Shown piece by piece: positions 47,166 to 55,703 of a stretch of 64,000 nt of DNA. Numbering within the stretch: position 1 is the stretch's first letter; every line of letters starts with the position of its first letter. Origin of the DNA: Actinomycetes bacterium (GTDB lineage Bacteria; Actinomycetota; Actinomycetes; Mycobacteriales; Mycobacteriaceae). The notes under the pieces were generated by a model. The model did not search any database, was not told where the DNA came from, and worked only from the letters and a program-made list of their open reading frames with translations. Both the position numbers and the translations under genes were made by a program. The stretch is from assembly GCA_023461275.1 (NCBI GenBank), contig JAEYMI010000019.1:1-64000 (forward strand). Direction: 5' to 3'.

Positions 47166-47661
47166 AACGCGCGACGACGACCGTCCGACGACCGGTGTTG
47201 TCGTATACCGTCGCCTGATCACAACGCCAGATTGCCTGTGCGACAAGGGGCCACACGCGGTGATAGCGCTGCCGGATCTTCTCTTCGGGGACTTGGTGTC
47301 CGCCACTGCTCACCCGGAGTCGGACGCGTTGGACGGCCAACTCCTCAGGCACCATCACGACGTGCAGAATCACCCGGAAGCCATGGTGCTGCGCGAAGCC
47401 GACGAGGTCGAGCTTCGACGGATGCGAGAAGACCGTCTCGGCGATGAATGACCGCTGCAGACCGATCAGTGCATTGCGGGTGCGATCGGCAATCTGCGCG
47501 GCGTCGTAGGAGTGCGCGACAGGGTCGTCGGGCCAGCGTCGCTTGGCGATCTCGTCGGCGTTGACGAAGGGCGTTTGCACGATCGGGAGCAGGGTTCGTT
47601 CGACGAGAGTGGTCTTACCTGCGCCATTGCATCCGACCACGAGGTCGAGACGGGGTGTCAC
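47083..47661 (-). CDS. Zeta-toxin-like ATPase of a toxin-antitoxin pair
   Basis: A 192-residue P-loop kinase-like protein. Walker A is GCNGAGKTT (residues 10-18), followed by PFVNADEIAKRRWP, SFIAETVFSHPSK and VRLRVSSGGHQVPEEKIRQRYHR, a pattern seen in zeta toxins. Zeta toxins phosphorylate UDP-N-acetylglucosamine. Whether this one does is unproven. Start GTG 47661 lies 13 bases after the antitoxin-like stop. Its 3' 83 bases overlap the convergent cbiX gene. Confidence 0.75.
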   Translation of the reverse strand: MTPRLDLVVGCNGAGKTTLVERTLLPIVQTPFVNADEIAKRRWPDDPVAHSYDAAQIADRTRNALIGLQRSFIAETVFSHPSKLDLVGFAQHHGFRVILHVVMVPEELAVQRVRLRVSSGGHQVPEEKIRQRYHRVWPLVAQAIWRCDQATVYDNTGRRTVVVARFIDGLEATPARWPDWTPHALLHVGGPR

Positions 47662-47674
47662 GGGATATCGGGTG

Positions 47675-48073
47675 TCACGGGTTCAGGATCACCGTCGTTC
47701 CGTCAGCCCGGTACTCCACCATCCGTCCCTCGTCATCGATCGCCACCGACGAAAACCCTTGGGCAGCACGATCATCGACGTGGTCAAGATCGTTCAGTCG
47801 TTCCTCGACCAAAGCGTCGACCTCGGCGTCGAAGACGATCTCCTCATCCTCGGTGAGGCCGGAGATCGGCAGCGTGCCGGCAAGCGCGGCCTCCACGCGA
47901 CGTCGGGAAGCGGTGCCGCGGGCCGCGACCCCTCGACCGACGCGTGCCCAATGCTCGAGTTGCTGTCGGGCCGAACGATGTTCGCGCGCGCCCTCGGCAC
48001 TCGCATCGTCGACGAGGGCAGCAGAAAAGCGCGTTACTTTGTCCCGGGTCACATTATCCGCGGACTCGGCCAT
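47675..48073 (-). CDS. ParD-like antitoxin
   Basis: A 132-residue protein. An N-terminal DNA-binding ribbon-helix-helix-like segment (VTRFSAALVDDASAEGAREHRSAR, QQLEHWARVG) matches ParD-like antitoxins. The acidic C-terminus (DEEIVFDAEVDALVEERL) would bind the toxin. ATG 48073 is preceded by GGAGGA with a 5-base spacer. The frame open to 48493 was rejected as leader. It is the first gene of the module and likely autoregulates through the GTAGCA repeats upstream. Confidence 0.72.
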   Translation of the reverse strand: MAESADNVTRDKVTRFSAALVDDASAEGAREHRSARQQLEHWARVGRGVAARGTASRRRVEAALAGTLPISGLTEDEEIVFDAEVDALVEERLNDLDHVDDRAAQGFSSVAIDDEGRMVEYRADGTTVILNP

Positions 48074-48096
48074 GACGATCCTCCGATGTTGCACAG

Positions 48097-48126
48097 TGCT
48101 ACAAAGCCAGCGTAGCAGATTGCTAC
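48097..48126. promoter_or_regulatory. Operator of the toxin-antitoxin pair
   Basis: GTAGCA-GAT-TGCTAC (48112-48126), a 6-bp inverted repeat, plus a third half-site TGCTAC at 48097-48102. All three lie just upstream of the antitoxin start at 48073, consistent with antitoxin autorepression. Confidence 0.55.
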
Positions 48127-48257
48127 AGCGCTGCGCGGTGTGCGTGCGCAGAGCACCAGTCGCACTCACGACCGCGACCTGCGCGTGTGAGAACCATGTG
48201 ATCGACCGGTAACGCGCTTTCATGGCATCGGAAACAATTGGCTCCAACCATGGAGTC

Positions 48258-51200
48258 ATGCCCGCGACCTCCACCGTCGACTCGCTCTGTGCATATTGCG
48301 GAGTGGGGTGCGGGATGGTGCTGCACGTGTCGACGCCGGACGGTGCGGGACTTCCGCTGGTCACCAAGACGACCGGCCGCAAAGACCACCCGACGAATTT
48401 TGGGCGCCTGTGCACCAAGGGGTCGACCACCTCGGACATGCTGGCCGCGCCGGGACGGATGGAAAAGGCATCGCTGCGGACCAGCCGTGACACCGACCGG
48501 GAGTCGGTCGGAATCGACGAGGCGATCTCGTTTGCCGCGCGACGGATGCGGGCGATCGCCGACGAGCACGGACCCGATTCGGTTGCGGTGTATGTGTCGG
48601 GTCAGATGTCGACCGAGGCGCAGTATCTGTCGAACAAGTTCACCAAGGGCTATCTGCGCGGCATCAACATCGAATCCAACTCGCGGCTCTGCATGGCCAG
48701 CGCGGGCACCGGCTACAAGCAGTCCCTCGGCGCCGACGGCCCGCCCGGCTCGTATCAGGACTTCGAACACGCCGACCTGTTCTTCGTCATCGGCTCCAAC
48801 ATGGCCGACTGCCATCCGATCCTGTTCCTGCGCATGATGGAACGGGTCAAGGCCGGCGCGAAACTCGTCGTGATCGACCCGCGACGCACCGCAACCGCGG
48901 CCAAGGCCGACCTCTACCTCCAGGTCAAACCCGGCACCGACCTCGCGCTGCTGAATGGCTTGCTGCATCTGCTGATCGAGGCCGACGACGTCGACCACGA
49001 CTTCATCGCGACCTACACCGAAGGTTTCACCGCCACCAAGGAGTTCGTCGCCGAGTACACGCCCTCCTTCGTCAGCGAGACCACCGGTATCCCCGAGGCC
49101 GACATCCGCACGGCCGCGGCGTGGATCGGTCAGTCCGACAACTGGATGAGTTGCTGGACAATGGGACTCAACCAGTCGATTCACGGAACCTGGCACACCA
49201 ATGCGCTGATCAACCTGCATCTGGCCACCGGCGCGATCTGCCGCCTGGGCAGTGGCCCGTTCTCACTGACCGGCCAGCCCAACGCGATGGGCGGGCGCGA
49301 AATGGGTTACATGGGGCCGGGTTTACCGGGTCAGCGGGCGGTGATCTCCGAAGCCGACCGCGACTTCTGCGAGGACACCTGGGACCTGCCGCGCGGCACC
49401 CTGCGAAGCGAGGTCGGTACCGGCACCATCGACATGTTCGACCAGATGGCCGACGGCAAGATCAAGGCCTGCTGGATCATCTGCACCAATCCCATTGCCA
49501 GCGTGTCCAATCGGTCACGCGTCATCGAAGCCCTGCAACGCTGCGAGCTGGTGGTGGTGCAGGACGTCTTCGCCGCCAACGAGACCCTGCCCTACGCCGA
49601 CGTCGCACTACCGGCCACCCTGTGGACCGAGTCCGATGGCGTGATGATCAATTCCGAACGCAACCTCACCCTGTTCCAGCCGGCCGTCGCCCCACCCGGC
49701 GACGCACTGCCCGATTGGCAACTGATCTGTCGTATCGCGACCGAGATGGGCTACGGCGAAGGGTTCGCCTTCACCTCGGCAGAAGAGGTGTTCGAGGAGA
49801 TCAAACGCTTCTGGAACCCCAAGACCGGCTGGGACATTCGTGGCGCCAGCTACGCGCGCCTGCGGGAAACCCCGCTGCAGTGGCCGTGCCCGCCCGACGA
49901 CGATGCCGACCGCCACCCGATCCGCTACCTCAACGACGGCCGCAGCCAGACGAAGGTGGTACGCCCCGACGGCACCACACCGGAACTCGTCTTCCCCACC
50001 CCGAGCGGTCGGGCGATCTTCCACGCCCGCCCGTGCCTGCCGCCCGCCGAGATGCCCGACGACGAGTTCCCGCTGGTGCTCAACACCGGCCGGCTACCGC
50101 ACCAGTGGCACACCATGACCAAGACCGGACGGGTGGCCAAACTCAACAAACTGAACCCGTCACCGTTCGTCGAACTCCATCCCGACGATGCCGCCGCTCT
50201 TGATGTGGCCGAGGGTGATTCGGTGCGTGTCCGCTCGCGGCGTGGTGCCGCGGTGCTGCCCGCGGTGGTCACCGACCGGGTGCGTCCCGGCAACTGCTTC
50301 GCCCCCTTCCACTGGAGCGACATGTTCGGTCCGGACGTCACCATCAACGCCGTCACCAACGACGCCGTCGACCCGGCGTCGCTGCAACCGGAGTTCAAGG
50401 TCAGTGCCGTGGCGTTGGAAAAGGTTGCCTCAGCGTCGGCCGCTGATACACCCGAATCGGCGCCGGCCCGCACCGATGGCCCTGGAGCTGCTTCGTCTCT
50501 CGCTATGACACTGGGCATTTCGGCCGTCGCGGCCCCTGCGCTGTCGGGTACCGAGCAGGCCTATGTGGCCGGCGTGCTGGCCGGGCTGCAGAGCGAGGCG
50601 TCGGTTGCCGGCGTCCCGGTGCTGCCGCCGGAGGCTCCGCTGTCGGAACAGAATCGTGCATGGGTGAACGGTGTTCTCGCCGGGGCATTCTCACGGTCGA
50701 CCACCGCGGGCGGGCCATCGGCAGCAGCGGCGGAGGCGGAGACGCCCGCACCGACCGTCGAGGTGCTGTGGGCGTCGCAGACCGGTACCGTCGAGGACTA
50801 CGCGCCGACTGTCGCGCAATCGCTGGCCTCGCAGGGCTTTTCCGCCGCCACGAAGACCCTCGATGAGGCGGGCCTGGCGTCCCTCACACCGGACAGCACG
50901 GTTCTGATCGTCACGTCTACCACCGGCGACGGCGATCCCCCGGACAACGCCACAGCGTTCTGGGACCAGATTTCCGGCGACGATGCGCCGTCGTTGAGCG
51001 GCATGCGGTACGGGGTGCTGGCCTTCGGCGATCCCAGTTACGACGAATTCTGTGGTTTCGGACGCAAACTCGACGACCGGCTGGCCGAACTCGGCGCCAC
51101 CCGCATCCTCGACCGCGTCGACTGCGAGCCGGATTTCGAGTCGACGGCACAGGGCTGGCTCGACGCCGTCTCCGGCGAACTGGCCACCACACTGCCGTCG

Positions 51201-52361
51201 GCGACCAGCCCGGTCGAGGCCCCGCCGGCCCCGGCCGCACCGATCTCCTACGGTCGCAAGAACCCGCTCGTCACCTCCCTGATCCGGAACACCCGCCTCA
51301 GTGGCGATGGGTCGGCGAAAGACGTGCGGCAGTTCGGGTTCGCGCTGCCCGAGAACACCCTGACCTACGACGCCGGCGACGCGCTCGGGGTGTGGCCCCG
51401 CAACAGCCCGCCACTGGTCGAGGCGTTCCTGGAGACCTCCGGGCTCGACGCCGACACCGTCGTGACCGTCGGCGGGGATGACATGCCGTTGAGCAGCGCG
51501 CTACGCGAGCGTCTCGAGATCGCGAAAATCACCCCCGGCATCCTCGAATTCGTCTGCGACCGGGCAGCATCGGCCGATCTGCGGTCGATGTTGGCCCCGG
51601 ACAACAAATCCGCGCTCGACGACTGGATGTGGGGCCGGCAGATCGCCGACCTGCTGACCACCTTCCCGATGCGCGCCTCGGCGACCGACTGGTTGTCGGT
51701 TCTGGCTCCGATGGCACCCCGGCAGTACTCGATCTCGTCGAGTCCGCTGGAAAGCCCGGACGAGGTCCAGCTGACCGTGTCGGCGGTGCGCTACAACCTG
51801 CACGGCGTCCCCCGGCACGGAGTGTGCTCGACCTATCTCGCCGACCACGCCGCCGACGACGACATCCGAATCTGGGTGCAGCGCAACGCCGGTTTCTCAC
51901 CGCCGGAGAATCCCGACGCACCGATGATCATGGTCGGTCCGGGTACCGGCATCGCGCCGTTCCGCGGGTTTCTGCACCATCGTCGCTTGCTGGGTCATCG
52001 GGGGCCGAACTGGTTGTTCTTCGGAGAGCAGCACGCAGCCACCGACTTCTACTACCGCGACGAACTCGAGACGATGCTCGCCGACGGCTCGCTCAACCGA
52101 CTCGACGTCGCGTTCTCCCGTGACCAGAAGTCGAAGGTCTACGTGCAGGACCGGATGATCGAACACGGTGAGCAGCTCTGGCGATGGCTGTCCGACGGCG
52201 CGCACTTCTACGTATGCGGCGACCGGATGCGGATGGCCCGCGACGTCGACGACGCGCTGACCCGGGTCGTCGCCGAACACGGTAAGTTGTCCGGCCCCAG
52301 CGCCGAGGCATATGTGAAAGCCCTTGCCGCCGATAAACGTTACGTGCGTGACGTCTACTGA
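48258..52361 (+). CDS. nasC: Assimilatory nitrate reductase fused to CysJ-type flavoprotein
   Basis: A 1367-residue fusion. Residues about 1-700 form a molybdopterin (NasC/NapA-like) nitrate reductase with an N-terminal [4Fe-4S] motif (Cys11, Cys14, Cys18, Cys52) and SNSRLCMASA. About 760-820 are two copies of a CysJ-like LSxxQxxxVxGVLAG segment. About 833-960 form a flavodoxin domain (WASQTGTVEDYA), then an FAD domain (RQYSISSSPL) and an NADPH domain (GPGTGIAPFRGFLHHRR) to the end (RYVRDVY). This lets one polypeptide move electrons from NADPH to nitrate. ATG 48222 is an alternative start adding 12 residues. 48258 gives the usual STVD-SLCAYCG start. Confidence 0.9.
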   Translation: MPATSTVDSLCAYCGVGCGMVLHVSTPDGAGLPLVTKTTGRKDHPTNFGRLCTKGSTTSDMLAAPGRMEKASLRTSRDTDRESVGIDEAISFAARRMRAIADEHGPDSVAVYVSGQMSTEAQYLSNKFTKGYLRGINIESNSRLCMASAGTGYKQSLGADGPPGSYQDFEHADLFFVIGSNMADCHPILFLRMMERVKAGAKLVVIDPRRTATAAKADLYLQVKPGTDLALLNGLLHLLIEADDVDHDFIATYTEGFTATKEFVAEYTPSFVSETTGIPEADIRTAAAWIGQSDNWMSCWTMGLNQSIHGTWHTNALINLHLATGAICRLGSGPFSLTGQPNAMGGREMGYMGPGLPGQRAVISEADRDFCEDTWDLPRGTLRSEVGTGTIDMFDQMADGKIKACWIICTNPIASVSNRSRVIEALQRCELVVVQDVFAANETLPYADVALPATLWTESDGVMINSERNLTLFQPAVAPPGDALPDWQLICRIATEMGYGEGFAFTSAEEVFEEIKRFWNPKTGWDIRGASYARLRETPLQWPCPPDDDADRHPIRYLNDGRSQTKVVRPDGTTPELVFPTPSGRAIFHARPCLPPAEMPDDEFPLVLNTGRLPHQWHTMTKTGRVAKLNKLNPSPFVELHPDDAAALDVAEGDSVRVRSRRGAAVLPAVVTDRVRPGNCFAPFHWSDMFGPDVTINAVTNDAVDPASLQPEFKVSAVALEKVASASAADTPESAPARTDGPGAASSLAMTLGISAVAAPALSGTEQAYVAGVLAGLQSEASVAGVPVLPPEAPLSEQNRAWVNGVLAGAFSRSTTAGGPSAAAAEAETPAPTVEVLWASQTGTVEDYAPTVAQSLASQGFSAATKTLDEAGLASLTPDSTVLIVTSTTGDGDPPDNATAFWDQISGDDAPSLSGMRYGVLAFGDPSYDEFCGFGRKLDDRLAELGATRILDRVDCEPDFESTAQGWLDAVSGELATTLPSATSPVEAPPAPAAPISYGRKNPLVTSLIRNTRLSGDGSAKDVRQFGFALPENTLTYDAGDALGVWPRNSPPLVEAFLETSGLDADTVVTVGGDDMPLSSALRERLEIAKITPGILEFVCDRAASADLRSMLAPDNKSALDDWMWGRQIADLLTTFPMRASATDWLSVLAPMAPRQYSISSSPLESPDEVQLTVSAVRYNLHGVPRHGVCSTYLADHAADDDIRIWVQRNAGFSPPENPDAPMIMVGPGTGIAPFRGFLHHRRLLGHRGPNWLFFGEQHAATDFYYRDELETMLADGSLNRLDVAFSRDQKSKVYVQDRMIEHGEQLWRWLSDGAHFYVCGDRMRMARDVDDALTRVVAEHGKLSGPSAEAYVKALAADKRYVRDVY

Positions 52362-52379
52362 AAGGTGCCCTGAGACCCC

Positions 52380-52733
52380 ATGAGTGACAGCAGCACACCG
52401 CGATTCCTGCAAGGCCTGTTCGCGTTCAAGGGAGCCGGCTTCGAGACCCTCGCCGTCATCGACGATTCGCTGACCCTCACCGTGCCCGACGGCTCCACCC
52501 TGCAGGCGGTCTATTTCCGCGGCGGCAACAGTAGCGACGAGATGATCACGATCGCCTTGATGCACGACGGGAAACCGGTGCGCTACTTCCCCATTGCCGC
52601 TCAGGGTGGCACCCACGTGCCGCTGCGACTGGTGGAGGATTTCCTGGAGGGCGCCGAGATCTCCCTGGCGCTGGCGGCACCCACCACCGCGTCGGGGACC
52701 GTGGTCATCGACCTCGGCGTGGTGGAGTTCTGA
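52380..52733 (+). CDS. Conserved 117-residue protein between nasC and nirB2
   Basis: Begins MSDSSTPRFLQGLFAFKG and is rich in beta-strand-like alternation (TLAVIDDSLTLTVPDGSTLQAVYFRGGN, MITIALMHDGKPVRYFPIAA). No Cys, no signal peptide. Unrecognised. Its fixed place between nitrate reductase and the second nirB, with an ATG/TGA overlap to nirB2 (TGATG at 52731-52735), argues for a role in the nitrate reductase or nitrite reductase, such as assembly or regulation. Confidence 0.65.
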   Translation: MSDSSTPRFLQGLFAFKGAGFETLAVIDDSLTLTVPDGSTLQAVYFRGGNSSDEMITIALMHDGKPVRYFPIAAQGGTHVPLRLVEDFLEGAEISLALAAPTTASGTVVIDLGVVEF

Positions 52734-55240
52734 TGACGGTGGGTTCCACGGTGAACGGGGGTTCTGCGATGACCCGGCAGTCGCTGGTGGTGGTGGGCAA
52801 CGGCATGGCCGGGGCGCGCGCACTCGAAGAGATCCTGGCGCGCGGCGGGGCAGATCAGTTCGCCATCACCGTCTTCGGTGACGAGCCCTACGGCAACTAC
52901 AACCGCATCGCACTCTCCCACGTGCTCGCCGGTTCCGACGCGCCCGACGACATCTACCTCAACGCCGTCGACTGGTACGGCGACAACGGAATCGACCTGC
53001 GCGCCGGGGTGCGGGTGGTCCGCATCGACCCGTATGCCAAAGTCGTTCTTGCCGACGATGGTTCGCGGGTGGCCTACGACAAGCTGATCATCGCCACCGG
53101 CAGCCGCGCCTTCTTCCCGCCCATCGAGGGTCTATGGGTCGACGACACCACGCAGCTGAGCGGCGTGTTCGGCTTCCGTAGCCTCGACGACACCACGGCG
53201 ATCATCTCCCACGCCGACGATGCCAAGCACGCGGTGGTCATCGGCGGCGGTCTGCTCGGACTCGAAGCCGCACATGGTCTTTACGGCCGCGGTGTGGCGT
53301 CGACGGTGGTCCATTCCGGTCCGATCCTGATGAACGCCCAGCTCGATGAGACCGGCGGCGCGGTATTGCGCAGCGCGATCGAGTCGACCGGCGTCACCGT
53401 GGTCACCGGCAAGCGCACCGTCAAGGCGTACGCCAATGACGAGAATGCCATCACCGGAATCGGATTCGCCGACGGTGAGCAGATGGATTGCGACTTGCTG
53501 GTGCTGGCCACCGGCATCCGGCCCAACGTCGGGCTGGCGCGCGGTGCCGGGCTGACCGTCGAACGGGCCATCGTCGTCGACGATCACATGCGGTCCATCG
53601 ACGACGACGACATCTATGTGGTCGGTGAGTGCGCGCAGCATCGCGGTCAGGTCTACGGACTGGTCGCGCCGCTGTGGGAGCAGGCCAAGGTGCTGGCCGA
53701 CCACCTCACCGCAGCGAATGCCACTGCGGCATACCATGGTTCGCGTACGTCGACGAAACTCAAGGTCGCCGGCGTCGACGTCGCCCAGATGGGCGTCAAG
53801 GCACCCGAACACGCCGACGACGAGTACCTGCAGTTCTACGAGCCGCGCCACGGCGTCTACAAGACGGTGGTGATCCGGGAGAACAAGCTCATCGGCGCCA
53901 CCCTCGTCGGTGACGTCAGCAAGGTCTCGTTCCTGATGCAGGCCTTCGATCAGGGCACCGAGCTGCCCGATGAACGTATCTCGCTGATGTTCGACATCGG
54001 AACACCCGACGCCGCAACGGGAGTCGAGGAACTCTCCGACGACGCCCAGGTGTGTAACTGCAATGGCGTCGACAAGGCGACCATCGTCGGCTGCGTGGCC
54101 GGCGGCACCACGTCGGTGGCCGGCGTGATGGCCGCGACCCGTGCCGGAAAGGGCTGCGGCTCGTGTAAAGGTCTGGTGGCGCAGGTCGTCGAGTGGGCCG
54201 CCGGCGGCGCGGTCACCGAAGACCCGTCGGCCAACTGGTACGTGCCGGCCATCCCCTACGAAAAGCCCGAATTGATGCGGCTGATCCGCGAATTCAAACT
54301 CCACTCGGTGGCATCGGTATTCGCGGCGCTGGCACCCGACGGCAAAGAGGACGCCAACTCGAAGATGGGTCTCGCGTCGTTGCTGGAGATGATGTGGGGT
54401 GAGGACTTCGTCGACGAACGAGCCAGCCGCTTCATCAACGACCGCGTGCATGCCAACATCCAGCGCGACGGCACGTTCTCGGTGGTGCCGCAGATGAAGG
54501 GCGGCGTCACCAGCGTCGAGCAGCTACGCGCGATCGCCGATGTGGCGGAGAAGTATTCGGTGCCGATGATCAAGCTGACCGGCGGCCAGCGTATCGATTT
54601 GCTCGGTATCCCCAAGGAGGATCTGCCGAAGGTATGGGCCGATCTCGACATGCCGTCGGGTTATGCCTACGGCAAGAGCTTCCGGACGGTGAAAACCTGT
54701 GTGGGCAGCGACTTCTGCCGCTTCGGCGTCGGGGATTCGACGGCGCTGGGTATCGCCTTGGAGGAACGTTTCCAGGGCATCGCGAGTCCGGCGAAGATGA
54801 AACTCGCCGTCACCGGCTGCCCGCGCAACTGCGCCGAGGCCTTGTGCAAGGACCTCGGTGTGGTGGCCATCGACGGCGGGAAGTGGGAGATCTACGTCGG
54901 CGGCGCAGCCGGTGCGCACATCCGCAAGGGTGACCTGCTGGCCACCGTCGACTCCCCCGAAGAGGTCATGACGCTGACCGCGCGTTTCCTGCAGTACTAC
55001 CGGGAGAGCGCGAAATGGCTGGAGCGCACCTACGCGTGGGTGCCGAGGTACACCATCGAGAAGATTCGGGCGGTCGTCGTCGACGATGCCGAGGGTATCG
55101 CGGCCGACCTCGAAGCGAACATGCAGAAATCCATTGACGCCTACCGTGATCCGTGGCTCGACGGCAAGGATCCGGTGACGCCGGGACAGTTCCGGTCGGC
55201 GTTGCCGTTGATCGCGCTGCCGCAGGTGCCGGTCCGATGA
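52733..55240 (+). CDS. nirB: Assimilatory nitrite reductase large subunit, copy 2
   Basis: An 835-residue NirB homologue. Same domain order as copy 1: FAD/NAD domain (VVVGNGMAGARALEEIL, VVIGGGLLGLEAAHGL), a single [2Fe-2S] BFD motif (CNCNGVDKATIVGC, GKGCGSCKG), then the siroheme/[4Fe-4S] domain (TCVGSDFCRFG, TGCPRNCAEA). It lies downstream of the nitrate reductase and upstream of a Rieske-type NirD, so it probably forms the enzyme with that subunit. The 52772 ATG (MTRQSL) is an alternative start. Confidence 0.94.
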   Translation: MTVGSTVNGGSAMTRQSLVVVGNGMAGARALEEILARGGADQFAITVFGDEPYGNYNRIALSHVLAGSDAPDDIYLNAVDWYGDNGIDLRAGVRVVRIDPYAKVVLADDGSRVAYDKLIIATGSRAFFPPIEGLWVDDTTQLSGVFGFRSLDDTTAIISHADDAKHAVVIGGGLLGLEAAHGLYGRGVASTVVHSGPILMNAQLDETGGAVLRSAIESTGVTVVTGKRTVKAYANDENAITGIGFADGEQMDCDLLVLATGIRPNVGLARGAGLTVERAIVVDDHMRSIDDDDIYVVGECAQHRGQVYGLVAPLWEQAKVLADHLTAANATAAYHGSRTSTKLKVAGVDVAQMGVKAPEHADDEYLQFYEPRHGVYKTVVIRENKLIGATLVGDVSKVSFLMQAFDQGTELPDERISLMFDIGTPDAATGVEELSDDAQVCNCNGVDKATIVGCVAGGTTSVAGVMAATRAGKGCGSCKGLVAQVVEWAAGGAVTEDPSANWYVPAIPYEKPELMRLIREFKLHSVASVFAALAPDGKEDANSKMGLASLLEMMWGEDFVDERASRFINDRVHANIQRDGTFSVVPQMKGGVTSVEQLRAIADVAEKYSVPMIKLTGGQRIDLLGIPKEDLPKVWADLDMPSGYAYGKSFRTVKTCVGSDFCRFGVGDSTALGIALEERFQGIASPAKMKLAVTGCPRNCAEALCKDLGVVAIDGGKWEIYVGGAAGAHIRKGDLLATVDSPEEVMTLTARFLQYYRESAKWLERTYAWVPRYTIEKIRAVVVDDAEGIAADLEANMQKSIDAYRDPWLDGKDPVTPGQFRSALPLIALPQVPVR

Positions 55241-55265
55241 CCATGGTTGCGATGAGGGAGTTCAG

Positions 55266-55577
55266 ATGAGCACGGTGGAGATCGGCAACATCGCCGACAT
55301 CCCGCCCGGTGAAGGACGCACGTTCGGCGTCGACGGTGTGCAGATCGCCGTGTTCCGGCTCCGCGACGACTCGCTGCGGGCGCTCGACGCGGTGTGCCCG
55401 CACCGGGGCGGGCCGCTCGCCGATGCCCTCATCGACGACGGAGTTGTGGTGTGCCCGTTGCATAATTACACCTACGACCTGAAAACGGGTGCCGAGTTGG
55501 CATTTGGCGGGGCCGGGGTGTGCGCCTACCCCGTGCGCGCCGACGAAGCAGGGACGATCAGCGTCGACTTGGGTTGA
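55266..55577 (+). CDS. nirD: Nitrite reductase small subunit with Rieske cluster
   Basis: A 103-residue Rieske [2Fe-2S] protein. The ligands are in VCPHRGG and CPLHNYTYD, the usual CxH...CxxH pair. ATG 55266 follows GAGGGAG. With NirB copy 2 it forms a complete nitrite reductase. Unlike NirD copy 1 (44814) it retains the cluster. Confidence 0.92.
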   Translation: MSTVEIGNIADIPPGEGRTFGVDGVQIAVFRLRDDSLRALDAVCPHRGGPLADALIDDGVVVCPLHNYTYDLKTGAELAFGGAGVCAYPVRADEAGTISVDLG

Positions 55578-55586
55578 GCCTCACGG

Positions 55587-55682
55587 TGATTGAGTAGCGG
55601 GACCCCACCCCGCTGGTCGAGACCAACCCACGACGATTTCGATACGCGCCCACTCGCTCCGCTCGCCGGCGCTACTCAATCA
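55587..55682. repeat. REP-like element, full copy D with 13-bp inverted ends
   Basis: TGATTGAGTAGCG (55587-55599) and CGCTACTCAATCA (55670-55682) bound a 96-bp unit. The inner part shares CGATACGCGCCCACTCGCTC and related sequence with copies A, B and C. It lies after the nirD stop and before the convergent GT/MT/barrel genes. Confidence 0.8.
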
Positions 55683-55703
55683 GGATCAAACATCGACCGG
55701 CAA

